Assembly (NCBI GenBank): GCA_028710605.1
Contig: JAQTTU010000001.1
Location: 434,001-498,000, forward strand
DNA from: Sideroxydans sp.
GTDB lineage: Bacteria; Pseudomonadota; Gammaproteobacteria; Burkholderiales; Gallionellaceae
Direction of reading: 5' to 3'
Length of the DNA: 64,000 nt
In this document: in pieces, positions 14,552-21,444 of the stretch
How the letters are laid out: every line of letters starts with the position of its first letter
How positions within the stretch are numbered: the stretch's first letter is position 1
Notes under the pieces: model-generated
What the model was told of the DNA's origin: nothing
Database searches by the model: none
What the model saw: the letters and a program-made list of their open reading frames with translations, nothing else
Translations under genes and position numbers: made by a program

Positions 14552-16054
14552 TCATGGCACTCGGATAAGCCAAAACACCCATAAAAACAGCGGGCTGAAC
14601 ACTTCAGAATGGTAAGCTTTTGTTACGACACGAAAGCCACCCATCACAGGAGGTCAGCCCAAATGAAGAATACCAAAGTTGCACGGATTCGGCAGAAAGT
14701 TGCGATGTTGAAGCAGCAGTTTATACAAAGCGATTCCGGCTTATTCGACCAAGCACTCGATGAACATGAGATTGAAGCTGTCATGCAGAAGTTGGACGAA
14801 CCGTACCGTGAACGCATCTATTCCCCGTTGGATACATTGCGCCTATTCGTGGGGCAAGTCCTATCGGCAGACCGCGCCTGCCAAGACGTAGTGGGTCGCC
14901 GCTTATCCGAACGCGTCGCACAAGGCCAAACGCCGAGCGCGCTCAACACCAGCGCCTACTGCGAAGCACGCCAGCGTTTGCCGACCAGCTTGCCAGTGAC
15001 ACTGAGCTTGCTGATCGGCGCACGGCTGGAAGCATTGACCCCCACGGCGTGGCGTTGGCATGGGCGCTGCGTCAAACTGTTCGACGGTACAACGGTTACC
15101 ATGCCCGATACGCCGAGCAACCAGGAAACCTACCCGCAAAGCCGTGAACAACAGCCGGGGCTGGGCTTTCCCATTGCTCGTATTGGCGCGCTCATCGGCC
15201 TGTCCAGCGGCGCGATGCTGGGCTACCAAGTGTCTGCCTGCAAAGGCAAGGGGACGGGAGAGCAAAGTTTGCTGGCAAACCTGCTGGATCAGCTCAACAA
15301 CGAGGATGTATTGCTGGCCGATGCGTTGCTGGCGACTTGGTGGATCATCCATGGCGCAACAAGCCGAGGGGTGGATATAGTCATGTCCCAGCATGGCGTG
15401 CGCATCACCGACTTTGCGCAAGGCGAGCGGTTGGGCAAACAAGACCATCTGGTGCAATGGCCGCGCCCGCTGAAGCCGAAAGCGATGAGTGCGGAAGAAT
15501 ACGCGACTTACCCGGAATTCATCACGATGCGAGAAGTGAAGGTCGATGGGCGCATACTGGTGACGACATTGCTTGATCCGCTGCAAGTCCCGGTGCAATC
15601 GCTGGGTGCGCTGTACAAGATGCGCTGGAATATCGAAGTGGATTTCCGCACAATCAAAGCGACGCTGGAGATGGATGTGCTGCGTTGCAAGTCGCAGCCG
15701 ATGGTGGACAAGGAGATTGCGGTATATATCTTGGCCTACAATCTGGTGCGCTGGGCGATGGCGAAAGCGGCATTACTTGCGGACATCCTGCCGAGGACGT
15801 TGAGTTTTGCCGGAGCCAAGCGGCTGCTGGGTTCATTCGCCGATCAGCTTCGCCGAACCACGGGAGATCAAGTTCGCACTTTGATTGCCACCGTTACGGC
15901 CTGTATGGCGACACTGCGGTTACAGCAGCGGCCTGACCGAATCGAACCGCGCGCGAAGAAACGAAGACCCAAAAAGTTGCCGTTGTTAACCGTGCCGCGA
16001 CAAGTCGCGCGAGACCTCATTCTTGCTCGGAGAGCGCTTATCCGAGTGCCATGA
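14552..16054 (+). mobile_element. IS4-family insertion sequence, 1503 bp
   Basis: Ends are 19-bp inverted repeats, TCATGGCACTCGGATAAGC at 14552-14570 and its complement at 16036-16054. An 11-bp direct target duplication flanks them. The transposase stop codon TGA is formed by the last three bases of the right repeat. Target duplication length and DDE motif fit the IS4 family. Both ends are intact, so it is probably active or recently so. Confidence 0.93.
14663..16054 (+). CDS. IS4-family DDE transposase
   Basis: 463 residues from the ATG at 14663, chosen because AGGAGGT lies 8 bases upstream; the frame is open 18 codons further up without a site. DDE centre: KLFDGTTVTMPDT (first Asp, near residue 154), LLADALLATW (second Asp, near 223), and YKMRWNIEVDFRTIK, the Y-x2-R-x3-E-x6-K signature of IS4 transposases. 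Length matches the family. No frameshift, so the enzyme should be functional. Confidence 0.93.
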   Translation: MKNTKVARIRQKVAMLKQQFIQSDSGLFDQALDEHEIEAVMQKLDEPYRERIYSPLDTLRLFVGQVLSADRACQDVVGRRLSERVAQGQTPSALNTSAYCEARQRLPTSLPVTLSLLIGARLEALTPTAWRWHGRCVKLFDGTTVTMPDTPSNQETYPQSREQQPGLGFPIARIGALIGLSSGAMLGYQVSACKGKGTGEQSLLANLLDQLNNEDVLLADALLATWWIIHGATSRGVDIVMSQHGVRITDFAQGERLGKQDHLVQWPRPLKPKAMSAEEYATYPEFITMREVKVDGRILVTTLLDPLQVPVQSLGALYKMRWNIEVDFRTIKATLEMDVLRCKSQPMVDKEIAVYILAYNLVRWAMAKAALLADILPRTLSFAGAKRLLGSFADQLRRTTGDQVRTLIATVTACMATLRLQQRPDRIEPRAKKRRPKKLPLLTVPRQVARDLILARRALIRVP

Positions 16055-16065
16055 ATGGCTGCCAC
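16055..16065. repeat. Target-site duplication, right copy (11 bp)
   Basis: ATGGCTGCCAC directly after the right inverted repeat. Confidence 0.9.
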
Positions 16066-16206
16066 GAGTGAGGATGCCTTGATTTTGCGCTCATCAATTT
16101 GAAGCAGAATTTGCGCTTCCAACCTGTTCCAAGCTGCTTCCCGATCTGCTTCGCGTTGCTCAGGCGTTTTGTTCCTGATGGCATCGAAGTCAATTTTGAA
16201 TGCCAT

Positions 16207-16272
16207 GACATTACTCCCGAAATAGAACCGATATTGGTTCATCTGGTATTGGTGGGGCATGAGGTGATAAAA
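16207..16272 (-). promoter_or_regulatory. Conserved leader repeat, copy H
   Basis: Minus strand: TTTTTATCACCTCATG, CACCAATACCAGAT, GAACCAATATCGGTTC, spacer, GGGAG, ATG at 16206. The central stem is perfect; the outer pairing is weak (CCC with GGG). Confidence 0.75.
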
Positions 16273-16671
16273 ATTGCTTGGGAATGCTAAATGTGCTTTC
16301 GGTTATCCATTAACGGTTATGGTTTAGCTATTACATACTTCGGAAATGCCACGCTTAATCTAGGAATTCCGCCAAATGTTCGAAGTTTGCCTTCTAAGAA
16401 TTGGGGGGCGCATATCTAATGTTTGAGGGTGCGTAGGGCGAATTTTGACCAACCAGCAACCGGCTCGATGCCGGTTGCTGGTTGCAGCACGTGTCAATCA
16501 AGACTGCACCTGGCCATGCAACCACTGCTCCAGCGACGGCGCGGCGCTTGCAGTTTTTTCGCAAGCGCCGTGACGGAGCGGTAAACAACGCGGTGATTTT
16601 CAGTGATGAGTTGCAGGTGGCTCATTCTGAAAATCCATATTCCCGCAAGCACTCTATTTCGCGCCCCTTCG
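16273..16671. other. Intergenic stretch with no convincing gene
   Basis: About 400 bases. It holds a GGTTATCCATT motif (16312), a GGGGGGCGCA motif also seen at 10240, and the perfect palindrome at 16450. A 64-codon frame on the minus strand (16494-16688) lacks a ribosome site. Nothing else is visible. Confidence 0.6.
16450..16484. repeat. Perfect 15-bp inverted repeat
   Basis: CAACCAGCAACCGGC and GCCGGTTGCTGGTTG around TCGAT. No T-run on either strand, so a simple terminator is unlikely; it could be a cruciform or protein site. Confidence 0.85.
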
Positions 16672-16713
16672 TTGTTGATATATGCCATTGCACTTATACT
16701 TAATCATCAACAA
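16672..16713 (+). promoter_or_regulatory. Promoter flanked by inverted repeats
   Basis: -35 TTGTTG (16672-16677), 17-base spacer, -10 TATACT (16695-16700). TTGTTGAT (16672-16679) and ATCAACAA (16706-16713) are exact complements bracketing the promoter, as expected of an operator. Confidence 0.6.
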
Positions 16714-16730
16714 ACGGTATAGGGGGTTGC

Positions 16731-16937
16731 ATGGGCAATGGTCTGGGCATGACACGTATTCGAGTGGTGTACGACTGCTTGATTCCCAATGGGGTGGCCA
16801 GTGAAAAAGACGTGACGGAATGGGTAGCCTTCCATCACAAGGTCGGCGGTATATCGAATAACAATCCTTTGTACGAGGTCGCGCCAACGCCGATCGCTGA
16901 CGCGATTGGCTGGGGGACGGTCGGGGTAGAGCAATGA
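16731..16937 (+). CDS. Hypothetical protein (68 residues)
   Basis: MGNGLGMTRIRVVYDCLIPN, then VTEWVAFHHKVGGISNNNPL. GGGGG lies 5-9 bases before the ATG, and a promoter with flanking operator-like repeats lies upstream. Beta-strand rich at the N-terminus. Its position beside direct repeats and a highly structured DNA region suggests a part in element maintenance or transfer, but no family is recognised. Confidence 0.5.
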   Translation: MGNGLGMTRIRVVYDCLIPNGVASEKDVTEWVAFHHKVGGISNNNPLYEVAPTPIADAIGWGTVGVEQ

Positions 16938-16978
16938 GGCGCTTGGTGATCGAGCTGGGCACGGGCGGCTCGTTTGTC

Positions 16979-17035
16979 GGTAGGTATAGGTCGCGGGTCG
17001 CGCTATTATCCGGTAGGTAGGTATAGGTCGCGGGT
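16979..17035. repeat. Two direct 20-bp repeats, iteron-like
   Basis: GGTAGGTATAGGTCGCGGGT occurs at 16979-16998 and 17016-17035, 37 bases apart, with an extra partial GGTA before the second. A CGCCGCC/GGCGGCG hairpin follows at about 17043-17061. Confidence 0.8.
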
Positions 17036-17160
17036 GATCTAGTCGCCGCCGCACTGGCGGCGAAACAATTGTGGCATTGCCTTGAAATATTATTGGTCTA
17101 TCCGTTAAGGTTGAATGCTTGTCCTGAATACGTTTGCGGGTTGCCATCTAAACATTTGAG

Positions 17161-17443
17161 GGTGGCCACGGGGGCAGGGGCACCGAAGCGCACAGTCTTA
17201 TCGTGCGCTTCGGGGATGAGCGACGAGCGAAATCCTCCTGGAGCGCAAGCGGAAGGATTGGGGGACCCGTTCTGTTTTTGCGTCGAGTAAGCGGCTTTAT
17301 CGCGCACCGAGACCAAAAATAGAACGGGGGCGAAGCCCGGAGTCCCATAAGCGAAGCGTTGGGGCTACGGCTTTTGACTTGCCGGAGGTGAGCCGACAGG
17401 CGAAAGGGGCGCTTCCCAGCCCCGTCCGTAGGATGCCTTTGAC
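17161..17443. other. Highly structured non-coding region (candidate ncRNA or transfer origin)
   Basis: Stems visible: CCGAAGCGCAC/GTGCGCTTCGG (17183-17213, 11 bp), AATCCT/AGGATT (17231-17259), and a 15-bp stem of CCCGTTCT plus TTTTTG with CAAAAA plus AGAACGGG (17266-17280 with 17314-17328, one G-T pair). GGGC-GAA-GCCC follows directly. Together with 16938-17160 it makes about 500 bases with no gene. It lies at the 3' end of the gene at 17444. Confidence 0.5.
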
Positions 17444-18133
17444 TTACGTTATAGCCTCATCCGAACCATAAAGGTTTTTGGATATTTGTTTTGACAAGGC
17501 CGCGCTTCTGGCCGCGATGTAGTGAATGTTGCTTTCTTTTGCCTTCAGTGCGCTCGATACGCGCTTGAATCTTCCAAGTTCGAAGAATAGTTTTTCTCGC
17601 ATCTCATACAGGTTTGCGAGCGTTGCAAGTATCTCTTTGGTTAGCTCATAGTTGATCGAGAAGGTGCTGGTGGATCTGGCTTTCTTGGTGATGTTCTTTT
17701 TTTCAATTCTCTTGCCCGAGAGTTTACCAGCCCTGTTTCGGTACAGAACCATGAATACTGGCGTGGATCCACCGGCGCGACCACGAGCACCTACCTTCCA
17801 CCAGCGAACAAGTATTTTCCCTGATGAGCCGGGCTGAGAATCGTTAAGCAACTTTCCATATTTGACGATGTTCTTGTCGATTTCACGCAGGCGATTTATC
17901 AGTTCGTCATTAAATACCAAGACAAACCCGCTAACTTCATCTGCGCATGACTTCCAGTGCTCAACACCCGGGTCGGCACCGTACCCACTTTCAGCTGTGT
18001 GAACTCTGGCTTTGGTTTCAGGCTCGACTACCTGCTGAGGCTTCGCTACCGGTTCATTTGCTGTACCGGGCTTTGGTTTTTGACTTCGCTTTTTCTCGCT
18101 GAAGATTAGCTTGGTTTCGTCGGGTTTTTTCAT
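17444..18133 (-). CDS. Hypothetical element protein, basic
   Basis: 229 residues from ATG 18133; a GTG 23 codons earlier is also possible and neither has a strong ribosome site. The N-terminal 60 residues are Lys/Pro/Gln-rich and probably disordered. Then comes a folded part with VFNDELINRLREIDKNIVKY, GKILVRWWKVGARGRAGGST and a C-terminal coiled-coil-like segment (LTKEILATLANLYEMREKLF). This layout faintly recalls MobI-type accessory proteins found beside transfer origins, but I cannot confirm that. It is divergent from parM. Confidence 0.6.
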   Translation of the reverse strand: MKKPDETKLIFSEKKRSQKPKPGTANEPVAKPQQVVEPETKARVHTAESGYGADPGVEHWKSCADEVSGFVLVFNDELINRLREIDKNIVKYGKLLNDSQPGSSGKILVRWWKVGARGRAGGSTPVFMVLYRNRAGKLSGKRIEKKNITKKARSTSTFSINYELTKEILATLANLYEMREKLFFELGRFKRVSSALKAKESNIHYIAARSAALSKQISKNLYGSDEAIT

Positions 18134-18202
18134 GCGTTTTGGGGCTTTCTGGAATGTTGTGCAGGAGTGTTTAAAAAAACGATATTGAAACCTTCGGTTC
18201 AC

Positions 18203-18460
18203 TTATTGATGTTATGTCGTTAGGGCAACCATCAAGTGCTTGCGGAAGTTGATTTTCAGTTATCCATTTTGGAAATACAAGTGCATTTAGTTGTAATTAA
18301 ATATAGACTTCGCAAAGTGTTTATATATAATTGCATCGGTATTATTTGTAATAGGTTATAACTTATCCATTAGCCATTTCGGATTGTGGTTGTTTTATCC
18401 AGTCGTGGCGTTATGGGCGGTCTATTTTGGGATGAATTACTTGGCGAGAGGGGTTCAGTG
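18203..18460. other. AT-rich divergent intergenic region
   Basis: About 260 bases between divergent genes, very AT-rich (ATATAGACTTCGC...TTTATATATAATTGC). It holds two TTATCCATT motifs (18259, 18363); a third is at 16313. They differ from the DnaA box TTATCCACA at two positions. Promoters for both genes and a ParR binding site (parC) would be expected here. Confidence 0.5.
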
Positions 18461-19465
18461 ATGAATAAGAGTTTCCATGATGCAATCGGTTTCGATGTGG
18501 GGCATTCCACAACAAAGATTTCATGCCTTGTTGATGGCGTGAAGCACGACATTATTTTTCCTTCGGTGGCGACACCGGCATTCACTATTTCAGATGAGAA
18601 CGAACAACGTCGAGCTGCTGAAGAAACGGTGGACGTTGATGGGAAGCCATACTTTTTTGGCAAAACAGCACTCATTCAAGGTGGTATGTCCGGCTCTACC
18701 GGATTGTCTGAAAACTGGACTGATACCCCCGAGTACGAAGCGCTGATGCGAGGAGGGTTTGCAAAGGTTCGTGCGCTTGGAATCGATCCTGATAACTGCG
18801 TCATCGTCATGGGCTTACCCACAAATCTGCACTCCCGCCAGAAGGCTGTCTTGAAGTCAGTCGCTGCAAAATGCACGAAGGGACGTGTTTTGGTTGTACC
18901 TCAGTCTCTTTCGCCTTACCACGGCATGATGCTTGATGAATCCGGCAACCCGTCAATGCAAAACAGCATGGAAACTGAATCGTGGGCGGTGGTCGAACTT
19001 GGCTACTGGTCCACAGACATTATGTTGATGCAGGCAGGTGGTATTTGGGTTGAAAAAGCAGCGGGGTCAAGTCGTGGTGTTGCTTTGGCAGCCGACGCGC
19101 TGATGCGGGCGCTGGGTGAAAAGAATGTCACTGTTGGTTTGAATGAGGCTGAGCAAGCTCTTCAAACAAAAACCATCAAGAATTTTGGCAAAAATCTGGA
19201 TGTATCCAAAGAGGCTGAAATTGCCATTGGCACTATCGTTGCAGACGTGCTGGATATGTCCACCAAACTAATTGAACCCCACGTCAGAAAACTCGACGGC
19301 GTGATCATTGCTGGTGGTGGCGCTCCTTTGGTGTTTGAAGCGATTAAGGCGAAATGGCCGCATGCGATTTTGGCTGAAAACCATCGGTTTGCTGTTGCCG
19401 AAGGGATGCGGCGCTATGCGTTGGTGACGCTTCGCCTGGATGCCATGAGTTCTTTTAGTCGCTAA
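18461..19465 (+). CDS. parM: ParM/StbA-type actin-like partition ATPase
   Basis: 334 residues. Actin-fold ATPase signatures: phosphate-1 loop AIGFDVGHSTTKISCL (residues 8-23), a conserved ELGYWSTDIMLM (phosphate-2 type, near 183), and VIIAGGGAPLVFEAIK (adenosine motif, near 286). ParM proteins form filaments that push plasmid copies apart. The ATG at 18461 has GAGAGGGG 6-13 bases upstream; an in-frame earlier start would cross the intergenic region. A ParR-like gene follows 10 bases later. A partition system on an integrated element suggests it replicates as a plasmid at some stage. Confidence 0.88.
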   Translation: MNKSFHDAIGFDVGHSTTKISCLVDGVKHDIIFPSVATPAFTISDENEQRRAAEETVDVDGKPYFFGKTALIQGGMSGSTGLSENWTDTPEYEALMRGGFAKVRALGIDPDNCVIVMGLPTNLHSRQKAVLKSVAAKCTKGRVLVVPQSLSPYHGMMLDESGNPSMQNSMETESWAVVELGYWSTDIMLMQAGGIWVEKAAGSSRGVALAADALMRALGEKNVTVGLNEAEQALQTKTIKNFGKNLDVSKEAEIAIGTIVADVLDMSTKLIEPHVRKLDGVIIAGGGAPLVFEAIKAKWPHAILAENHRFAVAEGMRRYALVTLRLDAMSSFSR

Positions 19466-19474
19466 GGGGCTGCC

Positions 19475-19801
19475 ATGGCTTGGGTTAGGGATGGTGGCGC
19501 ACCCGACGAAGTGAAGGTCAGCTTTGTGGTCAACAAAGCTGAACATCCAGAATTGGTTGAATGGCTGTGGGGGCTGCCGTTTCGCAAACAGTCTTCTGTG
19601 ATCCGTGACGTTTTGAGCGAGGCGGCCAAGATGGTTTCAGGTGGTGCTGCGCAATCCATGGCTTTGAGCGGGCAGCCATCATTTGCAGTTACCTCGCCCA
19701 CAAAATCAAATCCAAAAGTTGTTGCTTCAAAGACTTCGCCATCTGGTGGCATGACTGCCGCTACTGCGGCAATTCTGAGAAACATGCAGGAAAAGTTCTG
19801 A
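19475..19801 (+). CDS. ParR/StbB-like DNA-binding adaptor
   Basis: 108 residues. The segment DEVKVSFVVNKAEHPELVEW ... KQSSVIRDVLSEAAKM (about residues 10-52) has the strand-helix-helix form of ribbon-helix-helix ParR/StbB proteins, and the tail is Ser/Thr-rich and probably flexible. AAGGGG precedes the ATG. It lies directly after parM as ParR genes do, and its TGA overlaps the ATG of the topoisomerase III-like gene. Call rests on position and fold pattern. Confidence 0.65.
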   Translation: MAWVRDGGAPDEVKVSFVVNKAEHPELVEWLWGLPFRKQSSVIRDVLSEAAKMVSGGAAQSMALSGQPSFAVTSPTKSNPKVVASKTSPSGGMTAATAAILRNMQEKF

Positions 19802-20901
19802 TGCGTTTATTCATTGCATCCAGCCATGTCCTTGCCCGCGATATAGCTAGAGCGCTGCCGGGCATTCAGGAGAGCGCTGATGAATATTTTTCTGTTGGCA
19901 ACGACGTGGTGACATGGTGCGATGGTCGATTGCTACAGCTTTGTGATCCTGATTACTACGATAGTCGCTGGGCAAAGTGGGATGCCTCAACTTTGCCCAT
20001 CAGAATTCCGTATGACAAATGGCAGCTTACACCCGAGTTGGACAAAACAAGCAAGTCTATCAATCCGGTCGTAAAAAAACAGCTTGCAACAATCGAAGCA
20101 TTCTTGAGAAAAGCAACGATAGTTGTAAATGCCAGTGGCGCACGTCACATATTTATTGATGAGGTTATTGATTACTTCGGATACCTCGGCAAAGTTATGC
20201 GCTTGCACTTGAATATAAACAGCGTCATTTCTGCAAACGTTATTGAAGATTCAATGCAGGACAACTTTAAATTTCGGAATGCTTTTTTGTCCGAAGTTTG
20301 TAGATCAAGGGCTAATTGGTTGGTTGGACATAATTTGTCGCGAGCCGTTACCAAGCTACTTGCGCGTGATCGGTTAATTTCAATTGGCCGCATTCAAACA
20401 CCTATGCTCGCCTTGCTAGTTCAACGTTGTATTGAAGTTGAGAAGCGTGAGGCCTCTCCTCGCAATGCTTATTTCACAGCCCACACGCTGATCCACGAGA
20501 TGCAGTTATTTGCTCGTTGTGGAATCAGTGACATCACTACTTTGAAAAACAGAGGGTTCATTGAGACCAAGGGCGATCAAATAAAAGACACCCAACTCGG
20601 ACGATCTCTTATCCAGGTATTGCCTGAAAAATTGAAGGATTTAGCTGTAACAGCGGCATGGGAAAACGCGCTAGAGCAGGTCGCTTCAGGGAATTACTCA
20701 CCAGAAGATTTCATGTGGCGACTCGATATTTTTATTCAGAACCGGCTTGATGAGATAAGAGCTTTGGCCGGAAGAGTCACTATTGCTTCACAACCGGAGC
20801 TTCAGTCCCATCAAAAAACGATGTCCGGGCAGCACGTTCGTACAACAAACATATCAGCAGCTTCAATGAGGGGTCAGCATGTTGCCAAACCTTCTTGTTA
20901 G
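19801..20901 (+). CDS. Topoisomerase III-like protein lacking the catalytic residues
   Basis: 366 residues collinear with TopB/TraE type IA topoisomerases: MRLFIASSHVLARDIARALP, VVTWCDGRLLQLCDPDYYDS, RANWLVGHNLSRAVTKLLAR, ISIGRIQTPMLALLVQRCIE and a C-terminal LGRSLIQVLPEKLKDLAVTA. Three catalytic features are missing. The TOPRIM Glu in IAEKPS is changed (IASSHV). The DPDREG acidic triad is replaced by NASGARH in VVNASGARHIFIDEVIDYFG. The whole middle block with the active-site Tyr (TYPRTD in active enzymes) is absent, the sequence jumping from QLFARCGI to TLKNRGFIETKGD. No stop or frameshift is present, so it looks like a maintained non-enzymatic derivative. It is coupled to the ParR-like gene (TGATG). 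The last 40 residues are antisense to the next gene. Confidence 0.85.
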   Translation: MRLFIASSHVLARDIARALPGIQESADEYFSVGNDVVTWCDGRLLQLCDPDYYDSRWAKWDASTLPIRIPYDKWQLTPELDKTSKSINPVVKKQLATIEAFLRKATIVVNASGARHIFIDEVIDYFGYLGKVMRLHLNINSVISANVIEDSMQDNFKFRNAFLSEVCRSRANWLVGHNLSRAVTKLLARDRLISIGRIQTPMLALLVQRCIEVEKREASPRNAYFTAHTLIHEMQLFARCGISDITTLKNRGFIETKGDQIKDTQLGRSLIQVLPEKLKDLAVTAAWENALEQVASGNYSPEDFMWRLDIFIQNRLDEIRALAGRVTIASQPELQSHQKTMSGQHVRTTNISAASMRGQHVAKPSC

Positions 20902-21304
20902 GCGTGTGGGCGGTCCACAGCGGATCGTTGCGCATTGCCTCCAGCGCGTACTGCATTTTTTCGTCTTGGGTGGGTTCAAAAATAAAGTCTTCGGGAGACA
21001 GCGCGCCGGCCAACAAATAGACCTGTCCAACGGGCAGGCTGAGGTATTTGGCTACGCTCACGAGGTGAACCCTAGTCATGCCACTTGTCGGGCGTTCGCC
21101 GCGCGCCAAGGCCAGCAAATATGGGTACGAAATATCAAGGCTGGCAGCGAGTTCCGCAGGCGATTCATTATTTGCAGCCGCCTTTTCCCAGAGCTTCAAC
21201 ATCAACGCTTCATACGTCTCTTGAGGAGTTTCCGCTCGTGGTTTGGGAGTTGTTCTTTTGACGGACTGTTGACGACTTTTGCTTTTATCTTTGGGGGTGA
21301 CCAT
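20780..21304 (-). CDS. HTH-containing regulator
   Basis: 174 residues. N-terminal Lys/Arg-rich arm (KDKSKSRQQSVKRTTPKPR), then an Xre-type helix-turn-helix (ESPAELAASLDISYPYLLAL, followed by RGERPTSGMTRVHLVSVAKY) and a helical C-terminus. Probably a DNA-binding regulator of the divergent gene at 21445 or of itself. Its 3' end overlaps the 3' end of the topoisomerase III-like gene by 122 bases in convergent orientation. Confidence 0.75.
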   Translation of the reverse strand: MVTPKDKSKSRQQSVKRTTPKPRAETPQETYEALMLKLWEKAAANNESPAELAASLDISYPYLLALARGERPTSGMTRVHLVSVAKYLSLPVGQVYLLAGALSPEDFIFEPTQDEKMQYALEAMRNDPLWTAHTPNKKVWQHADPSLKLLICLLYERAARTSFFDGTEAPVVKQ

Positions 21305-21444
21305 GAATACACCTTTTTTGAAGCCAGAGCACCTTAACGGGTTTGCAAGTGTCTCTTCTTCATCATCATTTAGTTCAACTTTTTAATGTCTTACGGCGTT
21401 GTTGTCAATATCTATTAAATCATTTGTCAGGTCAGGAGGTAATT

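Larger units (their letters stand above)
14378..16206 (-). pseudogene. Leader-controlled gene split by an IS4-family insertion
   Basis: Removing the IS (14552-16054) and one copy of the 11-bp target duplication gives an uninterrupted 104-codon frame. It runs from ATG 16206 (MAFKIDFDAIRNKTPEQREA) through the junction LVAAIDAIPEK to TGA at 14378 (end YQKYGNCI). The intact protein would be soluble, highly charged and mostly helical (EQREADREAAWNRLEAQILL). Exact frame restoration shows a recent event with no later decay. Leader copy H precedes it and a terminator follows. Family unknown. Confidence 0.85.

Noticed and set aside
2071-16272. Leaders as single-strand promoters (Frpo type) of a leading region
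   Set aside because: Attractive because of the antirestriction gene, but the copies point in both directions, while such promoters should share one strand. Not excluded for either subset.
16494-16688. Possible 64-residue minus-strand gene
   Set aside because: No ribosome site at its ATG, and it overlaps the promoter of the gene at 16731. Kept only as a remark.
17161-17443. HEARO/omega RNA of an IscB system
   Set aside because: The folding pattern is suggestive, but no IscB, TnpB or other RNA-guided nuclease gene is present in the window.
18259-18371. DnaA boxes marking an origin
   Set aside because: The TTATCCATT motifs differ from TTATCCACA at two positions, and no initiator gene is visible.
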